A DNA stretch of 64,000 bases from assembly GCA_910588075.1 (NCBI GenBank), contig CAJUOS010000001.1, forward strand, positions 1 through 64,000, written 5' to 3'. Origin of the DNA: an uncultured Erysipelotrichaceae bacterium (GTDB taxonomy: Bacteria > Bacillota_I > Bacilli_A > Erysipelotrichales > Coprobacillaceae). A program made the translations under genes and the position numbers. The notes under the pieces are model-generated. The model was given only the letters and a program-made list of their open reading frames with translations, had not been told where the DNA came from and ran no database searches. How positions within the stretch are numbered: the first letter of the stretch is position 1; each line of letters begins with the position of its first letter. Shown piece after piece: positions 1 through 7,547 of this stretch.

Positions 1-2
1 AA

Positions 3-158
3 CCAGATATCAATATCGATGTAAATGGAGATTATATAGCAGATAAGAATATAGTCAAAACATCTGATGATACTTCATTGATGATACCAATGGTTATTGG
101 AGTTGTATCATTAGTAGCTATAATATGGTTAATTGGAAAGAATAAAAGAAAAAAATAA
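3..158 (+). CDS. C-terminal end of a cell-wall-anchored surface protein (partial)
   Basis: This is the last 51 codons of a gene that begins before the window; the frame is open from base 3 to a TAA at 156-158. The end looks like a sortase sorting signal. There is a polar stretch with VKTSDDTS, then a hydrophobic segment of about 20 residues (MIPMVIGVVSLVAIIWLIG), then a basic tail KNKRKK. The tripartite layout (motif, membrane span, positive tail) is typical of LPXTG-class proteins. The motif itself is not canonical: KTSDD stands where KTGD-like or LPXTG sequences usually sit, so sortase processing is inferred. The function of the protein cannot be read from this fragment. Confidence 0.6.
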   Translation, partial: PDINIDVNGDYIADKNIVKTSDDTSLMIPMVIGVVSLVAIIWLIGKNKRKK

Positions 159-191
159 ATATAACTTTTTATAAATTATCTGATTAATACA

Positions 192-220
192 TTGTTTTTC
201 AATTTAAAGTGTGTTATAGT
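192..220 (+). promoter_or_regulatory. Sigma-A promoter of the rimP-nusA-infB operon
   Basis: The -35 is TTGTTT (192-197) and the -10 is TATAGT (215-220), separated by 17 bp. A TG at 212-213 makes it an extended -10. Transcription would start near 227, leaving a leader of about 60 nt that contains the hairpin at 243-264. Confidence 0.7.
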
Positions 221-242
221 GTATATGTAATAAGTGATTTAC

Positions 243-272
243 ACGAGAGGGGAAACCCTCTCGTTTATATTT
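243..272 (+). promoter_or_regulatory. Leader hairpin / candidate attenuator before rimP
   Basis: A perfect 9-bp stem (ACGAGAGGG at 243-251 with CCCTCTCGT at 256-264) is closed by a GAAA tetraloop and followed by the broken T-tract TTTATATTTG. It lies between the promoter and the rimP ribosome site. The strong stem with an imperfect U-tract suits a NusA-stimulated terminator. In B. subtilis the same operon is controlled by NusA-dependent termination in its leader. The hairpin is seen; its role as an attenuator here is inferred. Confidence 0.55.
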
Positions 273-289
273 GTTGATGGAGGAGTACA

Positions 290-751
290 ATGTTAGATAA
301 AATCACAAATTTAATTCAACCTATATTAGATGAGCATGATGTATATTTAGATGATCTTGAATATGTACAAGAGAAAAAAGAATGGTATTTAAGAATTTTT
401 ATTGAAATGAATCAAGGACATTTAGATATGGATACATGTGTAGCTGTAAGTGAAGCGATTAGTAAAACATTAGATGATGCTGATATTATTACACATGAGT
501 ATTATTTAGAAGTGTCTTCACCAGGTGCTGAAAAACCTTTGAAAACTTTGGAAAAAGTGCAACAGTCTATTGGGGAATATGTTTATATTCGATTTAAAAG
601 ACCAACTAATGGAATGGATGAGGTTCAAGGGACTATTCTTAATGTAGAAGGTGATATGATTGAACTTCAATATATGATGAAAAATATTAAGAAAAAATGT
701 ACAATACAATATCAAGATATTGCATTGATTAGATTAGCTGTTCAGTTTTAA
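290..751 (+). CDS. rimP: Ribosome maturation factor RimP
   Basis: RimP (YlxS/DUF150) is a cytoplasmic factor needed for late assembly of the 30S subunit. The 153-residue product has the family's usual size and two-domain form. The N-terminal alpha/beta domain contains YLRIFIEM and MDTCVAVSEAIS (about residues 32-61), and the core motif EVSSPGAEKPL, close to the family hallmark VSSPGLDRPL, lies at about residues 74-84. A small Sm-like barrel follows. The ATG is preceded by GGAGGAG at 279-285. It is the first gene of the rimP-nusA-rnpM-ylxQ-infB-rbfA operon, the same order as in Bacillus, and stops 14 bases before the preferred nusA start. Its own promoter and leader hairpin lie upstream. Confidence 0.95.
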   Translation: MLDKITNLIQPILDEHDVYLDDLEYVQEKKEWYLRIFIEMNQGHLDMDTCVAVSEAISKTLDDADIITHEYYLEVSSPGAEKPLKTLEKVQQSIGEYVYIRFKRPTNGMDEVQGTILNVEGDMIELQYMMKNIKKKCTIQYQDIALIRLAVQF

Positions 752-765
752 GGAGGATAATGAAA

Positions 766-2199
766 ATGGCTAGTAAAAAATTTATTCAAGCTTTAGAATT
801 ATTAGAAGCAGAAAAGGGAATACAAAAAGAAGTTGTTTTAGATGCTTTAAAAGAAGCATTAGAAAAATCATATAAGAAAAATTATGCAGGTTCTGAATCT
901 ATTATTCGTGTAGAAATTAATGAAAAAACAGGAAAAATACGTTTATATGAAATTAAACATGTAGTAGATGATGTTAATGATGAAGACTATGAGTTGTCTT
1001 TAGAAGAAGCACAAATGATTAATCCTAAATATCAAGTTGGTGATGAAGTTGTTACTGAAGTTGATCCAGAAGTATTTGGACGTTTAGCTGCTATTCAAAC
1101 AAAACAATTATTAAAACAAAAAATTAGAGAAGCTGAAAAAGAAACACTTTATAATGAATATGTTGATAAGAAAGACGATATTATTACAGGAATAGTAGAT
1201 AGAGTTGAAGAACGTTTTGCTATTATTAATATAGGAAGAACTGGTGCTTTATTACCATTAAATCAACAAATTCCAGGTGAAAAGATTTATGAAGGACAAC
1301 ATCTTAAAGTTTATGTCAGTGATGTAGAAAGAAATACAAAAGGTACACATATTGGTGTTTCAAGAACAGAACCAGGTTTAGTTAAGAGATTATTTGAGAT
1401 GGAAGTTCCAGAAATATTTGATGGAACAGTAGAAGTTAAATCAGTATCTCGTGAAGCTGGAGATAGAAGTAAGATTGCTGTTTATGCTTCTAAAGAAAAT
1501 ATTGATCCTATTGGAGCTTGTGTAGGTCCTAAGGGAAGCCGTGTGAGAAATGTTGTTAATGAATTGAATGGTGAAATGATTGATATTATTGAATGGAATG
1601 AAAATCCTGCTATCTTTATTTCTCATGCTTTATCTCCTTCAGAGGTTGTTTGTGTTGATGTCAATGAAAAAGAACATACTGCTCTTGTTATTGTTCCTGA
1701 TAATCAATTATCTTTGGCTATTGGAAAAAGAGGACAAAATGCACGTTTGGCTGTTAGATTGACTGGTTGGAAAATTGATATTAAATCAGTAAGTGAAGCT
1801 AATGAAGAAGGTATTGTGTATGGACAAGATGCTGAATTTGAAAAACAATTTGAAGAAGAAATGATAAAGGATGAAGTTGTTAATAATACTGAAGAATTTG
1901 TTGATGAATTTATTGAAGAAGATGATATTTCTTTGGAAGATGAAACTTTTGATGAAAATGAAGATGAAGAAGTTAATGAAATTGAAACTGATATTGTAGA
2001 AGTAGAAGAGTCTATTGAAACAAATGAAATTCTTAACATAGAAGAAGTTGAAGAAGTTGATGAATCTGAAGATTATGTAGATGATTATGATCAATATGAT
2101 GATGAAGATGATTATGAATATGAAGAATATGATTATGATCCTAAATATGATGAAGATATTGATTATGATGAATATGATAAATATTATGATGAAAAATAG
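766..2199 (+). CDS. nusA: Transcription termination/antitermination factor NusA with a long acidic tail
   Basis: NusA binds RNA polymerase and nascent RNA to control pausing and termination. In order: the N-terminal polymerase-binding domain (to about residue 130), an S1 domain (from GIVDRVEERFAIINIG), KH1 (with IGACVGPKGSRV) and KH2 (with SLAIGKRGQNARLA). Bacillus NusA ends soon after KH2 at about 370 residues. This one continues for more than 100 residues in a Glu/Asp/Tyr-rich repeat-like tail (about 360 to the end; DNA about 1850-2199), probably disordered. AGGAGG at 751-756 sits too close to an ATG at 760, so the ATG at 766 (MASKKFIQ) is preferred. It is an operon partner of rimP and infB. 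Confidence 0.95.
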   Translation: MASKKFIQALELLEAEKGIQKEVVLDALKEALEKSYKKNYAGSESIIRVEINEKTGKIRLYEIKHVVDDVNDEDYELSLEEAQMINPKYQVGDEVVTEVDPEVFGRLAAIQTKQLLKQKIREAEKETLYNEYVDKKDDIITGIVDRVEERFAIINIGRTGALLPLNQQIPGEKIYEGQHLKVYVSDVERNTKGTHIGVSRTEPGLVKRLFEMEVPEIFDGTVEVKSVSREAGDRSKIAVYASKENIDPIGACVGPKGSRVRNVVNELNGEMIDIIEWNENPAIFISHALSPSEVVCVDVNEKEHTALVIVPDNQLSLAIGKRGQNARLAVRLTGWKIDIKSVSEANEEGIVYGQDAEFEKQFEEEMIKDEVVNNTEEFVDEFIEEDDISLEDETFDENEDEEVNEIETDIVEVEESIETNEILNIEEVEEVDESEDYVDDYDQYDDEDDYEYEEYDYDPKYDEDIDYDEYDKYYDEK

Positions 2200-2211
2200 A
2201 GGTGAATTCTA

Positions 2212-2466
2212 ATGAGAAAAATACCTTTAAGAAAATGTGTTGCGACACAAGAACAGTTACCTAAAAAAGAATTAATAAGAGTTGTTAGAAATAAAGAGGG
2301 AGAAGTTTTTGTGGATTCTACAGGAAAAATGAATGGTAGAGGTGCTTATTTAAAGAGAAGTATAGAAGCTATTGAAATAGCTAAGAAAAAGGGTGTTTTA
2401 AAAAAATCTTTAAATGCTGATATTCCTGATTCTATTTATGAGGAGTTAAAAAATTATGTTCAATAA
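2212..2466 (+). CDS. rnpM: YlxR/RnpM RNA-binding protein
   Basis: This 84-residue protein belongs to the YlxR (DUF448) family, recently named RnpM in Bacillus because it binds the RNA subunit of RNase P and modulates the enzyme. The family signature is plain: RKIPLRKCVATQEQLPKKEL at the N-terminus, then IRVVRNKEGE and the GRGAYLKRS motif at about residues 43-51. GAGGTG at 2200-2205 serves the ATG. It sits between nusA and ylxQ as in most Bacillota, and its last 11 bases overlap ylxQ, so the two are likely to be translationally coupled. Confidence 0.93.
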   Translation: MRKIPLRKCVATQEQLPKKELIRVVRNKEGEVFVDSTGKMNGRGAYLKRSIEAIEIAKKKGVLKKSLNADIPDSIYEELKNYVQ

Positions 2467-2758
2467 AGAAATATTTTCTTTATTGGGGTTATGTGCTCGA
2501 GCAAGAAAAGTGAGTACAGGAAGTATCCTTATTAATGACATTCGTATAGGAAAGGTTTATTTTGTTGTTATTGCTGATGATGCTAGTCTCAATGCAAAGA
2601 AGAAAATAACTGATAAATGTCATTATTATCATGTTGATTATATGATATGTGGTGATATTGATAGTATATCTCATGCAATTGGGAAAGAAAATCGTGTTGC
2701 ATTAGGAATAACAGATAAAGGTTTTGCAAATAAAATCAAATCAAAATTAGGAGGTTGA
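2456..2758 (+). CDS. ylxQ: L7Ae-family ribosomal/K-turn RNA-binding protein YlxQ
   Basis: The 100-residue product matches the L7Ae/L30e-like YlxQ family of kink-turn RNA-binding proteins. The LGLCARARKVSTG motif (about residues 10-22) is followed by DIRIGKVYFVVIADDAS and an IGKENRVALGITDKGFA motif near the C-terminus, the usual alpha-beta-alpha sandwich. The start lies inside the end of rnpM and the stop overlaps the infB translation-start region. Its cellular role is not settled in any organism; association with ribosomes or RNase P has been proposed for the family. The order rnpM-ylxQ-infB is conserved. Confidence 0.9.
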   Translation: MFNKEIFSLLGLCARARKVSTGSILINDIRIGKVYFVVIADDASLNAKKKITDKCHYYHVDYMICGDIDSISHAIGKENRVALGITDKGFANKIKSKLGG

Positions 2759-2763
2759 TATTT

Positions 2764-4617
2764 ATGGCAAAAAAGAATAGTATTCAAAAGAAAAAAGGAA
2801 ATCAAAAGAAAAAATTGATTTCAAACATTCCCAATAAACAAAAGAAAGAAGAGAAAAAAATTGGTGATGGTATTGTAGAATATGAAGATGGTATCACTGT
2901 TGATGAATTGTCTCAAAAGATTGGTCAAACACCAGCTAATATTATTAAGGTTTTATTTATGTTGGGAACAATGGTTACCATTAATTCATCATTGGATGAT
3001 GAACAAGTTGAATTAATTTGTCTTGAATATGGTTACGAAGCTAAAAAGAAAATTGTTGTCAGTGAGATTAATTTTGAAGAAATTGAAATTGTTGATAATG
3101 AAGAAGATTTAGTAGATAGAGCTCCAGTTGTTACTATCATGGGGCATGTTGATCATGGTAAAACAACTTTATTAGACTATATTAGAAAATCAAAAGTTGT
3201 TGATGGAGAATTTGGTGGAATTACTCAACATATTGGTGCATATCAAGTTAAAATTAATGGAAAAAAAGTAACTTTTTTAGATACACCTGGTCATGAAGCA
3301 TTTACAGCTATGCGTGCAAGAGGAGCACAAATTACTGATATTGTTATTATTGTTGTTGCTGCTGATGATGGTGTTATGCCTCAAACAAAAGAAGCGGTTG
3401 ATCATGCTTTAGCAGCTGGTGTTCCAATTGTTGTTGCAGTTAATAAAATTGATAAAGATGGTGCTGATCCTGAACGTATTAAAGGAGAAATGAGTGAAAT
3501 AGGTCTTATGCCTGAAGAATGGGGTGGAGACACTGTTTATTGTAATATTTCTGCTAAAAAAGGAATTGGTGTTGAAGAATTATTAGAAACATTAACCGTT
3601 GTTGCTGAGCTTGCAGATTTAAAAGCAAATCCAAAACGTTATGCATATGGAAGTGTTGTTGAGGGTAGACTAGATAAAGGTCGTGGACCAGTTGCAACTT
3701 TACTTGTTCAAAATGGAACTTTAAGAACAGGTGATCCTATTGTTGTTGGAACTGCATTTGGACGTGTACGTCAAATGGTTGATGATAATGGTAGAGATTT
3801 AAAAGAAGCTGCTCCTTCTACTCCAGTTGAAATTACAGGATTAAATGAAGTCCCTGTTGCTGGTGATAAATTTATGGCATTTGAAACAGAAAAAATGGCA
3901 CGACATGTTGGTGAAGAACGTCAAAAAGTAAAACAAGAGCAAAATAGAGGAACAACTTCAGCAATGAGTTTAGATGATTTGTTTGCTCAAATTAAAGAAG
4001 GTCAAGTTGCTGATTTAAATATTATTGTTAAAGCAGATGTTAATGGAACTTCTGAAGCTGTTAAAGGTGCATTAGAGAAGATTGATATTGATGGTGCAAG
4101 AGTTAATGTTATTCGCTCAACAGTTGGTGCTATTAGTGAATCAGATGTTTTATTAGCAAGTGCATCTCGTGCTATTATTTATGGATTTAATGTGCGTCCT
4201 GATGCTAATGTTAGACGTAAAGCAGAAGAAGAAGGCGTTGAAATTAGATTGCATAATATTATTTATAAAATGGTAGAAGAAATTGAAGCTGCTATGAAAG
4301 GTATGCTTGCTCCTGAATTAGAAGAAGTGATTACTGGTCAAGCTGAAATTAGACAAGTCATTAAAGTTTCTAAAGTTGGCAATATAGCAGGATCTTATGT
4401 AACAGATGGATATATTCGTAGAGATTGTGGTATTCGTTTAATCAGAGATGGTGTTGTTATTTATGAAGGTAAACTTGCATCTTTAAAACGTTTTAAAGAT
4501 GATGCTAAGGAAGTTTCCACAGGTTATGAATGTGGTATGACAATTGAAAATTATAATGATATTAAAGAAGGAGATATCATTGAAGGTTATATCATGGAAG
4601 AAGTAGAAAGAAAGTAG
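2764..4617 (+). CDS. infB: Translation initiation factor IF-2
   Basis: IF-2 is the GTPase that places initiator tRNA on the 30S subunit and promotes subunit joining. The basic N-terminus (MAKKNSIQKKKG) is short, giving 617 residues against about 716 in B. subtilis. An IF2-N helical region (VDELSQKIGQTPANIIKVL) follows. The G domain has G1 GHVDHGKTT, G3 DTPGHEAF and G4 NKID, then domains II-IV. A TTG at 2755 overlaps the ylxQ stop, but AGGAGG at 2749-2754 is correctly spaced for the ATG at 2764, which also gives the family-like MAKK start. It is essential, and is co-transcribed with rbfA immediately downstream. Confidence 0.96.
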   Translation: MAKKNSIQKKKGNQKKKLISNIPNKQKKEEKKIGDGIVEYEDGITVDELSQKIGQTPANIIKVLFMLGTMVTINSSLDDEQVELICLEYGYEAKKKIVVSEINFEEIEIVDNEEDLVDRAPVVTIMGHVDHGKTTLLDYIRKSKVVDGEFGGITQHIGAYQVKINGKKVTFLDTPGHEAFTAMRARGAQITDIVIIVVAADDGVMPQTKEAVDHALAAGVPIVVAVNKIDKDGADPERIKGEMSEIGLMPEEWGGDTVYCNISAKKGIGVEELLETLTVVAELADLKANPKRYAYGSVVEGRLDKGRGPVATLLVQNGTLRTGDPIVVGTAFGRVRQMVDDNGRDLKEAAPSTPVEITGLNEVPVAGDKFMAFETEKMARHVGEERQKVKQEQNRGTTSAMSLDDLFAQIKEGQVADLNIIVKADVNGTSEAVKGALEKIDIDGARVNVIRSTVGAISESDVLLASASRAIIYGFNVRPDANVRRKAEEEGVEIRLHNIIYKMVEEIEAAMKGMLAPELEEVITGQAEIRQVIKVSKVGNIAGSYVTDGYIRRDCGIRLIRDGVVIYEGKLASLKRFKDDAKEVSTGYECGMTIENYNDIKEGDIIEGYIMEEVERK

Positions 4618-4629
4618 GAGTTGATTTTT

Positions 4630-4974
4630 GTGGTTATGAAAAAAGAAAAAATGGATAATATTATTCAGCGTGAACTTTCTGACATTTTAAGAACAGAAGT
4701 TAAAAATCCACAAATTGGTTTTTGTACAATTACTGAAGTTGATGTTACAAATGATTTATCTATTGCAAAAGTTTATATTTCTTTTCTTAATAAAAATGTG
4801 AAAAAGAGTATGACAGCATTAGATCATTCAAAAGGATATATACGTTCTCTTCTTGCTAAGAGATTAACAATTCGTAAATGTCCAGAATTACAATTTATAT
4901 TGGATACTTCATTAGAATATGGAAATAAGATTGAAAATATAATTAAAGATTTGAATAAAGATGAAAACTTGTGA
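4630..4974 (+). CDS. rbfA: Ribosome-binding factor A
   Basis: RbfA binds the 30S subunit near 16S rRNA helix 1 and aids maturation and cold adaptation. The product (about 114 residues) shows the family pattern: a basic N-terminal helix (MDNIIQRELSDILRTEVKNP), the beta strand FCTITEVDVTNDLS, and the C-terminal RKCPELQFILDTSLEYG motif. The start is ambiguous. GGAG at 4617-4620 is 9 bases from a GTG at 4630 and 15 from an ATG at 4636; the TTG at 4621 is too close. The last gene of the operon, its stop codon lies inside the terminator hairpin. Confidence 0.93.
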   Translation: MVMKKEKMDNIIQRELSDILRTEVKNPQIGFCTITEVDVTNDLSIAKVYISFLNKNVKKSMTALDHSKGYIRSLLAKRLTIRKCPELQFILDTSLEYGNKIENIIKDLNKDENL

Positions 4975-5000
4975 TTATGTGAACACAAGTTTTTTATTTT
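4964..5000 (+). terminator. Intrinsic terminator of the rimP-rbfA operon
   Basis: A perfect 10-bp stem (AAAACTTGTG 4964-4973 with CACAAGTTTT 4984-4993) is followed by a T-rich tract to 5000. It overlaps the rbfA stop codon. Confidence 0.85.
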
Positions 5001-5022
5001 CAATAAGATATAAGTAAAATAT

Positions 5023-5051
5023 TTTATTTTGTTTAAAGATAGTGGTATAAT
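5023..5051 (+). promoter_or_regulatory. Extended -10 promoter of nagA
   Basis: TATAAT at 5046-5051 is preceded by TG at 5043-5044 (extended -10). The -35 region TTTATT (5023-5028, 17-bp spacer) is weak. AGGAGG lies about 10 bases downstream, just before nagA. No CcpA or NagR-type operator was recognised. Confidence 0.6.
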
Positions 5052-5071
5052 AAAAAAAGGAGGTTATCAAA

Positions 5072-6202
5072 ATGAAAAAATGTATTATAAACGGGAAAAT
5101 AATTCTACATGATGAAATTGTAGAAAAAAATGTATTTATTGATGGAGAAAAAATTATAGAAATAAGTGATAAAGTTCCAAGTGATGAAGAGATTATTGAT
5201 GCTCATGGTCTTTATGTTTCTCCTGGTTTTGTAGATGTTCATACACATGGACGTGGAGGAAGTGATACAATGTATCCTACTTTTGATGATTTAAACACAA
5301 TTTCTAAAGCGACTTTAAAGACAGGAGTTACATCTTTTTTACCAACTACTATGACTATGCCAGTTGAAGATATTAAAAAGGCTATTGAAAATGTTTCAAT
5401 GAATAAAGATAAAGTAGAAGGAGCACAAATTTTAGGTGTTCATTTAGAAGGTCCTTTCTTTAATAAAAAGTATAAAGGTGCTCAACCTGAAGAATGTATG
5501 ATATTACCAACTATTGATAATTATTTATCATTTGTAGGTAATCATCAAGAAATTGTAAGAAAAATCTCTATTGCTCCTGAATTGGAACATTCTATTGATT
5601 TTATAAAGTATCTACAAGATAAAAGAACAGTTGTATCTTTAGGACATACAAATGCAACTTATGAAGAAGCACAACTTGCTATTGATGCTGGAGCTACTTC
5701 TGGAACACATACATATAATGCAATGACTCCACTTACACATAGAGCACCAGGAGTTGTTGGTGCAGTTATGATTAATGATAGTGTTTATGCTGAATTAATT
5801 TTAGATGGTGTTCATGTTAATTATGCTGCAGCAAAAGCTTTATTGTGTGCAAAAGGGAAAGAAAAAGTAATTTTAATTACTGATTCATTAGAAGCAGCAG
5901 GTCTTGAAAATGGTAAATATCTTTTAGGAAATCAAGATGTTTATGTAAAAGATGGAGAAGCACGTTTGATTGATGGAACATTAGCTGGAAGTATTGTTTC
6001 TATGAATGTAGCTGTAAGAAATGCATATCAACATTTGGGATTAAAATTAAATGAAGCAGTGAATTTAGCTAGTTATAACCCAGCAAGAAGTTTAGATGAA
6101 GATTTATTAGGTGAAATAAAAGAAGGTAATTATGCAGACATTATTTTCTTTGATGAAAATATAGATATTCAAAAAATAATGATAAAAGGGAACTTACGAT
6201 AG
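5072..6202 (+). CDS. nagA: N-acetylglucosamine-6-phosphate deacetylase
   Basis: NagA removes the acetyl group from GlcNAc-6-phosphate to give glucosamine-6-phosphate, the entry step of amino-sugar use and of cell-wall recycling. The 376-residue amidohydrolase has the metal and substrate motifs in order: DVHTHGRGGSDT (about 55-66), HLEGPFFNKKYKGAQ (about 124-138), SLGHTNATYEEA (about 190), GTHTYNAM (about 212) and ITDSLEAAG, whose Asp is the catalytic base. It has its own promoter. No nagB or amino-sugar PTS lies nearby; a sugar epimerase-like gene follows 9 bases downstream. Confidence 0.94.
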   Translation: MKKCIINGKIILHDEIVEKNVFIDGEKIIEISDKVPSDEEIIDAHGLYVSPGFVDVHTHGRGGSDTMYPTFDDLNTISKATLKTGVTSFLPTTMTMPVEDIKKAIENVSMNKDKVEGAQILGVHLEGPFFNKKYKGAQPEECMILPTIDNYLSFVGNHQEIVRKISIAPELEHSIDFIKYLQDKRTVVSLGHTNATYEEAQLAIDAGATSGTHTYNAMTPLTHRAPGVVGAVMINDSVYAELILDGVHVNYAAAKALLCAKGKEKVILITDSLEAAGLENGKYLLGNQDVYVKDGEARLIDGTLAGSIVSMNVAVRNAYQHLGLKLNEAVNLASYNPARSLDEDLLGEIKEGNYADIIFFDENIDIQKIMIKGNLR

Positions 6203-6211
6203 GAGATTTAT

Positions 6212-7090
6212 ATGGTTTTATTAAAAAATGATTTTTTAGAGATAGAGTTGAATCCTAAAGGTGCAGAGATTATTAAAATAATTGGTCAAAAAGATGGTCT
6301 TAATTATATGTGGAAAAGAGATCCTGAATTATGGGCAAGCAGTGCTCCTATTCTATTTCCAATTGTTGGAGCTTTACAAAATAATGAATGTCGTATTGAA
6401 AATAAAGTGTATTCAATGACTCAACATGGATTTTCTAGACATAATGTTTATGAAACTCATTGCATTAATGAGCATTGTGTTGAATTTGAATTAACATCTA
6501 ATGATGAAATTTTTAAACAATATCCTTATTTATTTGACTTGAAGGTTATTTATACATTGAATAATAATCAATTAGAATGTTTGTGTAAAGTAAAAAATAT
6601 AGATCAAAAAAAGATATATTTCCAAATTGGGGGACATCCAGCATTTGCGTGTCCATTGATGGAAAATGAATCAAGTAATGATTATTATATTGAATTTGAA
6701 AAAAATGAGTCATTAGAACAAAAAATTATAGATGTGGAACATAGAGGAATGTCTCATGATACAACATTACTTTTTGATAATGAAAAAAGATTTTTTGTAA
6801 GACAAGCATTATTTAATAATGATGCTATTGTAGTTAAGAATATGAAATCAAATTATGTAACATTAAAATCTTTGAATCATGATAAGTCATTACGTTTTTA
6901 TATGGAAAATTTTAATCATTTAGGTTTATGGACAAGTAAGCATGTGGGTGGACTTTTAGCTATTGAACCTTGGGTAGGACACAGTGATTATGTTGATTTT
7001 AAAGGTGAATTTAAAGATAAAGAAGGTATTGTCTCTTTAGATATTAATGAAGAATTTATTTGTAAATTTATTATTGAAATTAACCAATAA
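6212..7090 (+). CDS. Aldose 1-epimerase family protein (LacX-like)
   Basis: The 292-residue protein belongs to the galactose-mutarotase fold family, closest in appearance to the LacX/YihR-like branch. Landmarks are the N-terminal GAEIIKIIGQKDGLNYMWKR, the substrate-cleft PILFPIVGAL, HGFSRH and GGHPAFACP with its conserved His, and IEPWVGHSDY near the end. Such enzymes interconvert the anomers of hexoses or hexose phosphates. It begins 9 bases after nagA behind GGAG and is likely in the same transcript, which suggests a role with amino-sugar or hexose catabolism. The exact sugar cannot be read from the sequence. Confidence 0.85.
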   Translation: MVLLKNDFLEIELNPKGAEIIKIIGQKDGLNYMWKRDPELWASSAPILFPIVGALQNNECRIENKVYSMTQHGFSRHNVYETHCINEHCVEFELTSNDEIFKQYPYLFDLKVIYTLNNNQLECLCKVKNIDQKKIYFQIGGHPAFACPLMENESSNDYYIEFEKNESLEQKIIDVEHRGMSHDTTLLFDNEKRFFVRQALFNNDAIVVKNMKSNYVTLKSLNHDKSLRFYMENFNHLGLWTSKHVGGLLAIEPWVGHSDYVDFKGEFKDKEGIVSLDINEEFICKFIIEINQ

Positions 7091-7128
7091 TGACAAAATA
7101 TGCTTTTAGCTTATGTTAAAATAAAAGC

Positions 7129-7302
7129 ATGAAGATTAAAATAATTGAAAAAACACATGAATTAGATTTACAAGATGCACTGAATGATTTTATAGAAACA
7201 GATGATCCTGATATTAAAGAAATGTATTATTCAGTTGCAATGACTTCACATAATGGCAATTTAGAATATAGTTTTAGTTGTATGATAGTATATTCAGCAT
7301 GA
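7129..7302 (+). CDS. Cse60-like sporulation protein (DUF2758)
   Basis: This 57-residue gene resembles Bacillus Cse60, a small mother-cell sporulation protein of unknown function in the sigma-E regulon. The shared pattern is an N-terminal beta strand (MKIKIIEKTHELDLQ), an amphipathic helix (DALNDFI) and a final strand (EYSFSCMIVY). There is no ribosome-binding sequence ahead of the ATG. A possible promoter (ATGACA 7090-7095, then TATGTT at 7112-7117 or TAAAAT at 7117-7122) would put the transcript start within a few bases of the ATG, so the mRNA may be leaderless. The assignment rests on remembered family shape and length. Confidence 0.7.
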   Translation: MKIKIIEKTHELDLQDALNDFIETDDPDIKEMYYSVAMTSHNGNLEYSFSCMIVYSA

Positions 7303-7339
7303 TAATTTGCCATAATAGTATATGGAGGTGAAAGTTATC

Positions 7340-7489
7340 ATGGCTAAAGATGTAAAATGTAGTGTTGATTCTTGTAAGTATAATTGTGATGGATGTTGTG
7401 AAGCTAGTTGTATCAAAGTAGGAAATTGTCATTGTAAAAAAGCAAAAGATGTTGCTGAAACTGCATGTGATACATTTGAATTAAAATAA
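7340..7489 (+). CDS. DUF1540 cysteine-rich small protein
   Basis: A 49-residue protein with nine cysteines (positions 7, 12, 16, 19, 20, 24, 30, 32 and 43), beginning MAKDVKCSVDSCKYN. The pattern CSVxxCxYNxxxxC with a C-terminal ACDTF matches the DUF1540 family of Bacillota, likely metal-binding and of unknown function. A clear GGAGGTG lies at 7324-7330. It has its own terminator and is the second of two tiny genes between the epimerase and a lipoprotein gene. Confidence 0.85.
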   Translation: MAKDVKCSVDSCKYNCDGCCEASCIKVGNCHCKKAKDVAETACDTFELK

Positions 7490-7509
7490 AGGCTATTATA
7501 GCCTTTTTT
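7489..7509 (+). terminator. Terminator after the DUF1540 gene
   Basis: AAGGCTA (7489-7495) pairs with TAGCCTT (7499-7505) around a 3-base loop, and a T-run follows to 7509. Confidence 0.85.
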
Positions 7510-7532
7510 CATTATTTAAAGCATGTTATAAT
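7504..7532 (+). promoter_or_regulatory. Extended -10 promoter of the lipoprotein-rsuA pair
   Basis: TATAAT at 7527-7532 has TG at 7524-7525. The -35 slot (7504-7509) is simply the T-run of the preceding terminator, so activity would rest mainly on the extended -10. Confidence 0.5.
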
Positions 7533-7547
7533 AATGTGGGTGATGAT

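Noticed and set aside
1704..2094. Two open frames opposite the acidic tail of nusA
   Set aside because: They are Ser/Phe/Ile-rich mirror frames caused by the repetitive GAA/GAT codons of the real gene, and lack start signals.
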